Assembly (NCBI GenBank): GCA_965112735.1
Contig: OZ218952.1
Coordinates: 3,286,001 to 3,350,000 of the forward strand
Origin: Phaeosaccion multiseriatum
Lineage: Eukaryota > Ochrophyta, other classes
Direction of reading: 5' to 3'
Length of the DNA: 64,000 nt
In this document: in pieces, positions 53,910-64,000 of the stretch
Numbering within the stretch: position 1 is the stretch's first letter
Layout: the number at the start of each line of letters is the position of its first letter
Position numbers and translations under genes: made by a program
Notes under the pieces: model-generated
What the model saw: only the letters and a program-made list of their open reading frames with translations
The model's database searches: none
What the model was told of the DNA's origin: nothing

Positions 53910-54680
53910 CACGCCCTCTGTAGCCCCCAACGTTGTGAGCTCGGACGCGTCGTGCGAGTGCACCATCCCCCCGGCGTGCGCCCAGCTGGCCTCCATTATT
54001 GAAGCCTCCTACCTCACGCTCTCCGGCCAGTGCCTCGAGATATCCGAAGACTGTGCCATCACGGGCTTCGGCCGCTGTAGCACCACCGCACCAATTGCCA
54101 CCGAGGAACCCTTCGTACCCGCCCAGGACTCTCCTCTCTGCATCTGTGACGGTTTCGTCGGAGAGGGCGGTTTCGAAGAGACCTGCTACGTCGATCTCAG
54201 CTGTGTGTCGGGCGACCTCGGCTGCAACGCCAGAGGAGTCCTCTCCTGCCGCTACTGCGGATTCGGGCCGTACTCGGACATCGCCTGCCCTTAGGCAGGC
54301 CTTTGTTGCGCCCCCGTGTTTTGGAGCCTTCTCGTCATGGGGAGGGGAAGGGAAGGGAGTTATTGTGTATCAGATATAAGCTGAGGCTCTTGTGGTGATG
54401 GAGACGTGCCCGTCCGTGCTTGGAGCCTTCTCCTCGAACGGGAAAAGCTTTGTATCATACTACAAAAGTATATCATAATTGGGTACTTTGTTGGGTCCTT
54501 TCGGGCCGGTGGGAAGAAGCAATGCCCGTCGAAGCGCCTTGGGGGAGTTATGAGCAATATCAATTGTAGCAGTTGGAGTAGCAGAGAAGAGGAAGGAGGA
54601 AGAAGGGGAGTATGTTGTGAACGAATATGCCACTAATAAAACCCTGTGGTGAACCCTTTTTGTTATCTTTTTCAAGATCC
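53910..54680 (+). pseudogene. Truncated copy of the Cys-rich gene's last exon and 3' UTR
   Basis: From 53910 the sequence matches 57443 onwards at a shift of 3,533 bp: 14 bases of intron with the TCTGTAG acceptor, the whole 371-bp last exon (here 53924-54294), the stop codon and several hundred bp of 3' UTR with indels. Only a silent difference was noticed in the exon (ACCTGC versus ACTTGC). No upstream exons or signal peptide accompany it, so it should not make the secreted protein by itself. An AATAAA lies at 54635-54640. It could be expressed if a spliced leader exon exists upstream; none was recognised. Confidence 0.8.
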
Positions 54681-54882
54681 CCCTATAAGGCAGCAGAGAA
54701 AAAGTATATCAGAAAAAAGGCGCTTGTTCCCTCCCTTTTACGCTCTGTGGGGAACTTGGTTCCCCTTCATTCCCCACACACAGCTTCACACACCGCGTAG
54801 ATTGCTTTGCACCAGCAGGAGCAGCAGCAGCAGTAGGAGCAAACGAACACGTGCTCGTTCAGCTACAGCCCCTGCATTTGCA
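54681..54882 (+). promoter_or_regulatory. Promoter and leader of the Cys-rich secreted gene
   Basis: A TATA-like CCCTATAAGG lies at 54681-54690, about 195 bp upstream of the ATG at 54883. Between them are a pyrimidine-rich stretch and CAGCAG repeats. The spacing suits a leader of about 160 nt. Confidence 0.4.
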
Positions 54883-57827
54883 ATGACGATGACGAACCGC
54901 CTTTTCGGGACAGTGGCTGCCCTGCTTCTGCTCCCTTCTCTGTACGGTCAAGTTTCCCCAACCGAAAGTGGAGGTAAGTGTCCCTCGGCCCTTGTCGCCC
55001 ACACTGCAAGCTTTAGAAGGGGATTGCTGAGGCGCCTGGACAGGCAGGTAGCCTTTCATTGTTGTGTCCCTGCCTCTGATTTGTGCCCCCTCCTTTGTTT
55101 CGCTCTCCCATGCCGCTCCCGCTTTCTCGTCGTATCCTCGTGCCAGGCTTTGAGGCAGCATGCACAGCCGCAGATGGAACCGTAGCAGCGGACGGACGCA
55201 CCTGCATATGCCGTCCGCCCCGTGCCCAGTACGGTTACGGCGACACGTACGGCTATCCGGCGGACAGCTATGCGGACAAGTACGGCTACACAGACTCTGG
55301 CTATTCGGGCTACGCGGACATTAGCTATTCGGACGGCTACGCGAGCAGTGACTACATGTCTTCCGGTGGCTTCTCCGGTGGCTGCTCGGGCGGCTACTCG
55401 GGCGGCCTTGCGGACAGCTATGACCAAGCGAAGACCATCAAATGTGATGGCGACGCCAACTGTGCGGTGAGTTTGCCAGATGGATGGGCTGTTTGCCCTT
55501 TGCGAGTCTCTGTCCTGCCTTCAGTGACATCAAAACCCGTTGCTCATGCCTCTCTCCTCTGTGGATTTCTTGCTGCGCGCCCCCTTTCCTCGGCCGTGCG
55601 TCGTGACTCGACTAGGGGAAGACCTTTGTGGTAAGCATCTTCTTGAAAGAATAATGAGCTGTGTCATGGTGTGTTGATGCTTGTAGCTATGGTCGCTTTG
55701 TTTGCTTGTGCCTCCTCCATCTTGTTCTCACCCCATGGCCACTCTCTCTCTCTCTCTCGCTTCTGCTGCTGCTGCTGCTGCTGCTCTCTTCAAGAACTGC
55801 AAAGTGGATTGTATCGGCAGCGGCAGGCACGGGTGCCCGGTGAGTTGTTGTGGTAGTGCCAGCCTTGCTCGAGTCGCTGTGGGCCTTCGTCTCCTCATTT
55901 CCCTTTGTGGGCTCTGCCTCCCGCCCTCCCTTCGTTCGTTGCTCACCCCACATCGCAGCTGGCAACCTTCAAGGGCCACTCCAAGGCGACTTGTATCGGG
56001 CTTGCTTCCTGCTTGGTGAGTCTCGCCTGGCGACGACTGGTTATATAATAGCTCTGCCCGCCCCGCCCCATCCTCTTTTGGTGTTGGCATAGCATCCCGT
56101 CTTTCGCCGCCTGGGAGCCTGGGGCCTGTGGCTGGTGGGAAACCCACTTTCATCACGCGTCCCTCCCCTACACATCGCAGGGCGCATCGTTCGAGGACTC
56201 GGTCCATGCCGTCTGCTGGTCTCCACTATCGTGTATCGTACGTATTTATCGGCTTCACGCTGGTTCTTGTTGTGTGTGCTGCACCTTCTCCCACAGCCTG
56301 AAACTCAACTTATCGCCCCCATCCCGCTGTGCTCTCGCCCCTCATCGCAGAAAGCAAGCTTTTCTGACTACTCCTTCGCTGGATGCCGTGCAGGGGGCTC
56401 GTGTTTGGTGAGCCTTACCTTCTGGTGCCATCTGTTCCACCCACGTCGCCAACTCACTGCACCCCCATTGTGCTCTCTTCCCGACCAGGTGGCAACCTTC
56501 GGGGACTCGTCTCGAGCGGAATGCGCAGGACTCGGCTCTTGTGCTGTGAGTGTCCGGTCGGCAGGAAGATGAGATAACCTCCGAGCGACAGAGCTGAGCC
56601 TCAACCCCACCCCCAAACCCTCAACGAACAGTTTGCAGCCACATGCGTGGAGCTGGAAAAGAAGGTATTCCCAAATGAGGACAAGGAATGCAAGGCGGAA
56701 TTGATCTGCGATGGCCCTGCAGCATGCGTGGACGTGAAGCTATTTGGGGAGTCGAAGGCGATTTGTAAGACGAGCGACGTAGCCTGCATTAACGTTGAGG
56801 TTCGTGCGCGAGTAGAGGGGGCCGATAGGGACAAGAACGGTTCCTTCGTGACAGATGACCTGCTGCCACTCCACTCCTCATCTCAGGCCGGGTCCGATGG
56901 ATCCCCGTGCTGTTCAGGGTTCTGCGAGAAGAGCGACATTGACAGTTGCGGTACGTTCAATCTTTGAAGCCCTTTGGCTCACAGAGCCCTCTCACAGCCT
57001 GTGCCTCCCTCACCTCCTTCCTCCGATCCGGCCATACCGCTGTACCATCATACCTCGAGTAGACACCAAGTACTACGACAGAGGGAGCGAAGGATACTAT
57101 GGGAAGAGGGGTAGGTGTCTCTGAGACATGTCCCGCCGACAGACGACGAAGAAGCTCTCCCATCACTTGTGACGCACTTGCTTGTCGGTGGCTACCCTCC
57201 TCCCCTCCACTTGCGATCCCTCCTCCTCAGACTCCGACTCCTATGACTCCGACTCCTATGAAGGGGACAATGGGAATGGAGGTGAAGGTAAGCATTCCCC
57301 TTTCTCTCTCCCTCTCTCTCTCTTCAGTGGCGACCCTGCTCCCTCTCGTCCACTGCCATCCCTCCTGCTCAGCGGAAGCGATACCTCACTCTCTTTCCCT
57401 CACTCCCTTCCGTCCTCCACTCCCCACCAACCACACCATATGCACGCCTTCTGTAGCCCCCAACGTTGTGAGCTCGGACGCGTCGTGCGAGTGCACCATC
57501 CCCCCGGCGTGCGCCCAGCTGGCCTCCATTATTGAAGCCTCCTACCTCACGCTCTCCGGCCAGTGCCTCGAGATATCCGAAGACTGTGCCATCACGGGCT
57601 TCGGCCGCTGTAGCACCACCGCACCAATTGCCACCGAGGAACCCTTCGTACCCGCCCAGGACTCTCCTCTCTGCATCTGTGACGGTTTCGTCGGAGAGGG
57701 CGGTTTCGAAGAGACTTGCTACGTCGATCTCAGCTGTGTGTCGGGCGACCTCGGCTGCAACGCCAGAGGAGTCCTCTCCTGCCGCTACTGCGGATTCGGG
57801 CCGTACTCGGACATCGCCTGCCCTTAG
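54883..57827 (+). CDS. Secreted Cys-rich protein from repeated exons
   Basis: Thirteen exons join in phase to 469 codons: 54883-54973, 55147-55466, 55616-55630, 55795-55839, 55959-56015, 56181-56237, 56351-56407, 56489-56545, 56632-56799, 56887-56950, 57060-57110, 57231-57287, 57457-57827. Exon 1 encodes a signal peptide (LFGTVAALLLLPSLYG). Exon 2 is Tyr/Gly/Ser-rich. Exons 5-8 are each exactly 57 bp, phase 0, encoding a 19-residue module (xA-T/S-F-x7-C-x5-C). Exons 3-4 together resemble another module. Exon 9 extends the pattern, and the last exon adds about 14 Cys. An extracellular, wall or matrix role is plausible; no known family was recognised. The 15-nt exon 3 and exon 11 borders are the least certain. 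Its 3' end is duplicated upstream. Confidence 0.75.
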
Positions 57828-58210
57828 GCAGGCCTTTGTTGCGCCCCCGTGTTTTGGAGCCTTCTCGTCATGGGGAGGGGAAGGGAAGGGAGTTATTGTG
57901 TATCAGATATGAGCTGAGGCTCTTGTGGTGACGGAGACGTGCCCGTCCGTGCTTCTCCTCGAACGGCCTTGTGGAGGGAGGGGACTTACTTTGTATCATA
58001 CTACTGAAGTACAAAAGTATAGCATATTGGGTACTTTGTTGGGTCTTCTCGGGCCGGAGGGGAGAAGCAATGGGGGTGACGAGGTATGTGTGCCCCATGT
58101 TTGGAGCCTTCTCGTCGAAGCGCCTTGGGGGAGTTATGAGTAATAATATCAATTGAAGCAGTAGGTGACCCTGGTGAACCCTTTTTCTTCTGTTTTTCTT
58201 TTTCAAAGTC
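57443..58210 (+). repeat. Source copy of the duplicated 3' segment
   Basis: Last-intron end, final exon and 3' UTR of the Cys-rich gene, matching 53910-54680. Both copies run on past the stop through GCCTTGGGGGAGTTATGAG and into GGTGAACCCTTTTT. Indels of up to about 50 bp distinguish the two UTRs. Confidence 0.85.
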
Positions 58211-58398
58211 GTGATGTGCTGAAGTGGAGGGGCTCTCCACTGTGGCAAACGGGGGCATCAAGGGACACCCCAAGCTCGGCGCGGGGAAGAGACATGCGTC
58301 GCAGCACCACCGCCTCTCGGCGATGGCAGTGGATGACGACCCGCCTCGCTCCACGGCCCATACGCTACAGACACTACGGTGTAGTGATGTGTGTCCTC

Positions 58399-58454
<56 letters not shown>

Positions 58455-58858
58455 CCCTCCTTCACCTGGGGGCAGGGGGCAGGGCTGCTCCTCTGCTGCA
58501 GCCGATGCTCTGCCCCTTCGGGCACTTTAGTGCGTACAACAACAATCCTCTCTTATGTGTGCAAGTCCAACTCCCCTGTAGCAGCGCCTTCTTCGATGGA
58601 CGTGGTGTTGAGCTCTCCTCCTGGTGCTGACCCCCTCGGCCTTGTCGAGAAGCTGGCATAGCGCTATAGCTGTAACATTGTTTTTTTTCAATTTTTTTAA
58701 TTTAAAAAAAAAAAAAAAAAAAATTATAAAAATACGTCAAAAGTGTTTGCAATTTCCCCCTGTCCTCTGTCCTATCGCACCCATCCCCCAACGACACTGT
58801 CCGAACTGGGACGGGCGTTCGACACGTGCGTGCGTGCGTGCGTGTGTGTGCGCGTGCC
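58211..58858. other. Intergenic with (CT)n and AT-rich palindromic tract
   Basis: No exon could be supported. It holds a pure CT run (58405-58451), a GATGGCAGTGGATG copy at 58322, and at 58679-58735 a T-run followed by AATTT and 20 A, able to form an AT hairpin, strikingly AT-rich against its surroundings. The SppA stop codon begins at 58859. Confidence 0.6.
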
Positions 58859-59271
58859 TCAGTCCATAAACAAGCCGCTCACGCCGAGCTTGGATGCACT
58901 CTCCAACAGCCGCTGCACAGCGCCCTCATCTCGGCCGAGCATCTGATACATCATAGGACTCACCCCCATCCGCCGCAGCTTCTCGGGAACGCCCATGCCG
59001 GGCAGTGCTCTCCCCACGGTCTCATCGATGACGGCCATGGGCCTGCCCGACCAGAAGCTGACAGTCTCCATCAGGGAAGCCAGGGGGGACGGGTCCGCTC
59101 CAGCAGCAGCAACAGCAGCAGAGACAGATTGGTCCTCGAGGGCAGGGCCGAAAGGAGTCATGGAGACTAGGACCTGCACGAGGGCTCCCAAGGGCGACAG
59201 TTGCCGCAGACTGCCGCTAAAGTTGGGGGGCATGCCCACGTATCGAATACGGTACCCCTTGCTGGGCTTGG

Positions 59272-59302
<31 letters not shown>

Positions 59303-61395
59303 GTCTGACTCTTCTTCCCGCCCTTTCCGAGCCTCATCCAGCCAGCTGGCCATCTGCTCCGTCGACACTCCCGCCGCCACCAACCTCTCCTTCAGCTGCG
59401 TTACTTGAGGGAAGCTCTTGATCTTCCACTGCTCCAAACCTTCGTCGATAAAGACAAGAGACCTGGAAGACACGTCCTCCTTTCCCTTCTTCTTGACGTC
59501 TTTCGCGCTCTGCTTGACAATGTCCGCCCACAGCTGCAGCTCTTCGTCCTGCTCCTGCACCAGCTTGTCGCACGCCGCCACAGCCGTCCAGAGGCCGCCC
59601 AACTCATCCACCAGGCCCAAGCTCTTGGCCTCTGCCCCTGTCCACACCCTCCCCTGGGCGCGCCTATGCATGACATCCACGCTCATGCCTCGACTGAGCG
59701 CTGCCTTTGTGACAAAGTTCTCGTATCCCTGCATTGCCGTCTTGCCCCAAAACGCCTGCTCGTCCGGTGTGAAGCCCCTCTCGGGCGACAGCAGCTCGGC
59801 GTACTTGCCCCTGCTTAGGCGCTGTACCTTGTAGCCCACCCTGTCGAAGAGCTTCTCCAGGTTGAACTTGGCCTGCACGATACCAATGCTGCCCGTGATG
59901 CTCAGCTCCTCCGCCACGATTCGATCGCACCCCATGGCAATGTAGTATCCCCCAGAGGCCGCAACATTGGCAATGGACGCCACCACCGGCTTGCCGCTCT
60001 CGGACAAGGCCTTGGTCACTCGCCACATCAAGTCGGAAGCCACCGCGTCGCCTCCCGGGGAGTTGATTCTCACCACCACCCCGCTGATTGAAGAGTCCCG
60101 CATACACTTCTCTGCTACCTTCTTAAAGTCACTGTACACGAGGTCCCCGCCCCTGCCCTGCGCGCTGTTGATAATGCCTCCCTCCGCCGTTATTACCGCG
60201 ATGCTTCGCCCCCGCCCCTGTGTGCCCAGCACGCCGCGCTTCACGGGCAGTCTACGTAGAGCCCGCAAATACAAGGACAGAGGAATGACGAGCTGCCCCG
60301 GTGTCGCGCTCTTGAGGTAGGTGTCTTTGTAGGCATTGGCCTTCTTCTTGTCGGCCCTCTTGGCCTTTTCGTCCTGCGTCTGGCCGTCACCGCTCGCGTT
60401 CCTCGGGACCGTCTTGATCCCGGCCAGGGCATTGGCGTTGGGCTTGCTCTTGTTCTTCTCCTTCCTCCGCCGCACCTTGTCCGCCATGAGCAGGCTGTAG
60501 AACTGATCCTCGTAGAGCGTGTGGTCCACCAGCCCAAACTCCTTGAGGTTGCTCGTCCTTAAGGGCGTATCCCCGCCGCACAAAAGGGTCTCAATCTCGG
60601 TCATACTCTTCCCAATATCCCGGCCAATCTGCTCCAGCTTGTGTGTGCTGGCACTGTCCAGTAGGGACGTGAGGGTCTCTCGCTGCGCGTTGGACATGCT
60701 GGTGCGGCTGAAACGGTCGCCAAAGCTCTTGTACTCCCCAATGCGCTGCACCTGGGGCTCTATACCCACCTTGTCGAACACCCCCTTGAGAAAGTCCGTC
60801 TCAATGCTGAAACCCAACACGGAGATGTAGCACTCCTCCCCCGTGTACCTCCTCCCCTTGGTGCAGCCCCCCAAGAGGTAGAGTGTGTTGAGCGTAACCG
60901 AAGTCTGCGCATATCCCCAAATCTCCTTGCCAGACTTTGTAAAATAGTCCATGTGTCGGCGAACCTCCTGCAGGGCGGCACCACCGAGGGCCACGTCTCC
61001 TAGACGAAGCACAACACCATCTACTCGGGGGTCGTTCGCTGCTGTTGTCAGCGCCTCCGTCAGGCCCTGTAGGTCCATGCCCGGCGGACCGAACAGGCTT
61101 TTACTCGTCTCCAGAGTGAGGCCCCCAGTGAGGGAGATCTCGATGAAGCGGTTCTTTGGGAGCTTGCCCAGCGGTTTCAATCGAAACGCAAGGTCCTGGC
61201 CCAGCGCTCGAGGAAAACTTGTTTTCGCTGCGAGTACGGGGTGGGGGCCCAGTGGGAGGAAGGAGCGCGGGAGCAGCCACAAAATACCAGCAGCAGCAAC
61301 AGAGCAGAGGGGAGGTGGAATGAGTACAGGGTAAAAGCCGGAGCCTCACAGGCAGAGGAAGACGGGGAGACTTGTAGGTTTAACAGGAAAGAGAA

Positions 61396-61428
<33 letters not shown>

Positions 61429-62031
61429 AGAGTGGGGCAGAACATCGACACAAGAGAGAGGGAGGCGGAAGAGAAGAACTCTCCATGAGGTCGGAAGTTG
61501 TGAGGTTGAAACAAAACAAGGGTGGGGTGAGTGAGGTGCTAGTAAGCAACGCCACGCACATGGTGAGAACTCCGGCATTGGCTGTGTCTCGAGGTAGTTC
61601 CCGTCGAGCACTACCGTTGGTACGTCCAAGCTCTTCCCCGCGCGGTACTCAATGTTCGTGCTGTCTGTGCTCCCATTCGCCTCCTCGGCCGCCTCCTCGG
61701 CCGCCTCCTCGGCCGCCTCCACGCCCCCCTCCACGCCCCCCTCCACGGCCCCCTCCACGGCCTTCTCTACCACTTGCTGCTTCTCTTCTTTCTTGTCGCC
61801 CCAAAACCTGCCCAACGAGAGAGCTCCTCCATTGCGGGAGGTGTGCGAAATATGGTGAAAGTGTGTGCCTCGCCCGCTTCTTCTTGTGTTGCCGCTGGCC
61901 TGCCTGGTCCTCCCCCCTCCTGCCAATCTCACAGCAACAGCACCCCCGGTGGCGGCAGGGTTAAACGAGGACACAAGACACAGCGCTTGGCCAAACGCCA
62001 ACGCCGTGAGCAGAGCAGCAGCAGCCATCAT
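58859..62031 (-). CDS. sppA: Plastid-type SppA protease (protease IV family)
   Basis: Two exons, 61560-62031 and 58859-61227 (phase 1), give 946 residues. The N-terminus is a hydrophobic signal (AAALLTALAFGQALCLVSS) followed by F-N-P-A and an Arg/Ser/Thr-rich segment, the bipartite pattern of proteins sent to red-lineage complex plastids. The S49 protease fold is duplicated: the N-terminal half has the general-base Lys in GEYKSFGDRF (residue 324), the C-terminal half the nucleophile Ser in AASGGYY (residue 582), followed by SITGSIGI. Both catalytic residues are present, so it should be an active membrane-associated serine protease clearing signal peptides or damaged thylakoid proteins. About 200 extra C-terminal residues, including an Asp/Glu run, have no clear match. 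It is divergent from the LSm10-like gene. Confidence 0.9.
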
Positions 62032-62176
62032 ATTAATGATATTGGGCCGGCGGGCGGCGTGTGAGTCACAGGGGAGAAAGTCACAGATGACAGATGGCAC
62101 CAGAAGGTTCCTCCCTCCCTTCGTCAATAAAGTTATTCCCTTCCTCACTAGGAGCGGGGTGAGCGAGGGAGGAGGG
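62032..62176. promoter_or_regulatory. Divergent promoter, SppA / LSm10-like
   Basis: Only 145 bp separate the two start codons. The stretch includes ATTAATGATATT next to the SppA ATG, GTCACAGGGGAGAAAGTCACAG (a GTCACAG direct repeat, 62065-62087) and CAATAAAGT. The small size implies a bidirectional promoter. Confidence 0.5.
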
Positions 62177-63059
62177 ATGAAGGATAAGAAGCTACCTCGG
62201 AAGCAGCGAACGCTCGGATTCCTGGTAGAGGTGAGGATTATTTATTCATCGATTATAAATCCCTTCTTCCCCTTCCCTTTCCGCCAAGCTGAGTCTCCTG
62301 TACTCGACTGCCCACAGAGCATGCGCGGCAACGTTATCGTGGTGGAAATGAAGAACGACGTGGAGGTGACGGGCATGCTTGAAGAGGCGAGCCCGGATAT
62401 GAAGTAAGAGGAGAAATTTTTTGTCCCTTCCTCTCCGCCCAACCCTCCTCGCTCCCCCCTATATGTAATCGAAAAGAAGCTACTCTAGCATGGCCACGGC
62501 CCCACCACTTCTCCTCTTGCCTGCCTCCCTCCTCCCTTTCCCCCGCTCCATCTCGTGCTCGTCCCAAACACCAAATATCCAAACTGATTGGGCTATGTGT
62601 CGCCTTGCTCAGTCTGGTCCTGACCAACGCGCGCCAGGTGACGAGTAAGGGTGTGGCGACCAGTCTGGACGTGGCCTTTCTGCAGGGCCACATGGTTAGA
62701 TACGTGCATATCCCCGACCAGATCAACATACGCAAGAACCTCATGACCCACGTAAGTCGTCCCCAAGCAGCAAAGGCAGCCGGGCATACTTAAGTGCGCT
62801 CCACCCCATCGTCTGCGTTGCTTCTCTGTGCCTACCGAGGGTCCAAGCACCGTGTGGTGCCTCTAGTTTCTCCCCTCCCCACGCCTTTTACTTCCCACCA
62901 ACAGTCTCACTCACTCCACGTATTCACTGACATCACTCGTACCACATTCGCAACCCGGGCTTCTGGCCCCATTCTCTCTCCCCGGCATGAATCGATTAGG
63001 TAAACTCTCTGCAACGCGCGATGGACTCCGGCAAGCGCGCCGTGCGCAAGACTCGCTGA
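62177..63059 (+). CDS. LSm10-like Sm-fold protein
   Basis: Four exons, 62177-62230, 62318-62403, 62613-62751 and 63000-63059, encode 112 residues. The Sm1 motif is GNVIVVEMKNDVEVTGMLEE then MNLVLTN; the Sm2 motif is FLQGHMVRYVHIPDQINI. VRYVHIPD plus N-I at this point is the pattern of metazoan LSm10, and the upstream RTL-x-FL-V-E and total length also fit LSm10 (about 120 residues) better than SmD1 or LSm2. The short C-terminus is basic (KRAVRKTR). LSm10 with LSm11 replaces SmD1/D2 in the U7 snRNP for histone mRNA 3' processing; whether that applies here is inference. An SmD1 or LSm2 paralogue is the alternative. Exon 4 was chosen because its acceptor keeps phase and ends in a stop within a helix-like basic tail. 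Confidence 0.7.
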
Positions 63060-63308
63060 GAGGAGGAGCGATAAAGCGGAGGTCCTGAGGGTCTTCTTGT
63101 GTGTTGCTCTCAGTGCTCAAAGGAGGCCTTGATAGCAAGGGTGGTGCCAACAGCAAGCCCAGCAGGAGTAAGTGCCTGCAACGCTCACGGCGCACTGTTG
63201 GCTGTTGGGAGGGGTGATTGTCGAGAAACAGGGCCCAAAGAGGGAAGCAGGGCATTGGAGGGAGCCGCCGAAGAGAGCAACTGCGGCAACTCTACTGAGC
63301 ACCCCAGC
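63060..63308. other. Short intergenic or 5' leader region
   Basis: Between the LSm10-like stop and the first plausible ATG of the next gene. Several splice-like AG/GT sites occur (for example AGGAGTAAGT near 63167), so upstream exons of the next gene could lie here, but none was convincing. Confidence 0.4.
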
Positions 63309-64000
63309 ATGAGCCCCTACCGCTGGGACTCTCAAGGCGTGGAGGAACAGGAAGAGGGATGTCTCGACATCCCCGTCCTGCGGCTGAGAGAAGGAGAGAG
63401 GCGCGAGGGGAGGAGGGAGGACCGCACGAGATGAGATGGAGAGCTCGCTCTCTGTACCGGAGACAACAGTTCAAAGCTTCCCAGCAGAGCGCGGAGGATG
63501 GGAGCGGCAACCGTTCAAAGATTGGCAGGCTCATGCTTATTGGATCAGGGAGAGGACGCGATGCACACCCGAAGCAGACTACTGCGCTTCGAGGACGAGA
63601 AGGGGAGGAAGAGGGAGAGTGGGAGGAGGATAAAGAAAGAGAAGGGGGAGGGGAGGAGGAGGAGGAGGAGGAGGAGGAGGAGGAGGAGGAGGAGGAGGAC
63701 AATGTGCTGTGGCAGTTGTACGTGTATGACTTCCAACCCCCAGCTGTAAGGCCTCTGTATTTGCGCCCCCCCCCCCCTCCCTCTGGGGAACAAGTGGAGG
63801 TCTCATATTTGCCAGAGGTAGGTGCCCGCGCTAGTCCGCCTGCAGCTCGAGCGAGAGGCTTTCGCCCCATTCGCTGCCAACGTCGGCGCGACATTCAAAG
63901 AAGCGACTCAGGCAATTCGCCATGGTGGTGTGGCCTACGAGGAGCCAGCAGCGTCAGAGCCGCCTCGACAACATGGCGACTCGCCTGACTGTAGCCCCAA
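63309..64000 (+). CDS. Unidentified gene, 3' end beyond window
   Basis: Coding-looking pieces in more than one frame suggest several exons: an ATG at 63309 opening SPYRWDSQGVEEQEEGCLDI, a piece near 63435-63540 containing WERQPFKDWQAHAYWIRER, a Glu run, then QLYVYDFQPPAVRPLYLRPP ... EVSYLPE ending at a GTAGGT donor (about 63820). A final exon after GCCTGCAG (from 63848) reads LEREAFAPFAANVGATFKEA and stays open to the window edge. Exon joins could not be proved and no domain was recognised. Confidence 0.4.

Noticed and set aside
53910-54680. Processed retrocopy
   Set aside because: The copy begins inside intron sequence and keeps the acceptor, and 3' UTR indels have no adjoining poly(A) tail, so DNA-level duplication fits better.
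1-64000. Transposons, tRNA or rRNA genes
   Set aside because: No reverse transcriptase, transposase, terminal repeat pair, tRNA cloverleaf or rRNA block was recognised by eye; a tRNAscan, Rfam and RepeatMasker run would be needed to exclude them.

Overview
The window is nuclear DNA from an intron-rich, GC-rich eukaryote, most likely a photosynthetic protist with a complex red-lineage plastid (stramenopile-type alga). The evidence is spliceosomal introns throughout, expanded PPR repeats, a polycystin-type channel, and an SppA-family protease whose N-terminus looks like a signal peptide followed by an S-S-F junction, the pattern of bipartite presequences in such algae. The species is not identified. 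Exon models were read by eye from GT/GC...AG sites and reading-phase agreement; no alignment or transcript was available.

Layout. 2-8872 (+): a long low-complexity coding exon open at the left edge, with several in-frame tandem duplications. 9994-12135 (-): a PPR-SMR protein with 15 PPR motifs. 12434-18735 (+): an 11-exon RAD54B/RDH54-type SNF2 recombination motor with a ZGRF1-like N-terminal domain. 19538-50955 (-): a single giant gene of about 47 exons whose reading phases agree across almost every junction, encoding roughly 6,500 residues: SAM-like domain, many armadillo-like repeats, glycine-rich linker, seven ankyrin repeats, a polycystin (PKD2/TRPP) channel core and an armadillo-like tail. 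51216-53716 (+): ankyrin/BTB-like protein. 53910-54680: duplicated 3' fragment of the next gene. 54883-57827 (+): secreted Cys-rich protein built from repeated 57-bp exons. 58859-62031 (-): plastid-type SppA peptidase. 62177-63059 (+): small Sm-fold protein closest to LSm10. 63309-64000: start of another plus-strand gene cut by the window edge.

Three head-to-head pairs (PPR-SMR/RAD54B, giant channel/ankyrin-BTB, SppA/LSm10-like) share promoters of 145-300 bp, and between them genes converge tail to tail. There is no operon-like logic; functions are mixed (organelle RNA, DNA repair, channel, secretion, plastid proteolysis, RNA binding).

The most unusual genome-level feature is a set of short dispersed sequence families (cores CAGTTGGTGATACAG, CCATATGCCTGCC, GGATGGCAGTGGATGG and GTGTCAGGACAG) scattered over 64 kb in both orientations. 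The first lies inside exons in different reading frames as well as in introns, and has been amplified into an 11-residue protein repeat. Microsatellites are dense, and several start exactly at 5' splice sites.
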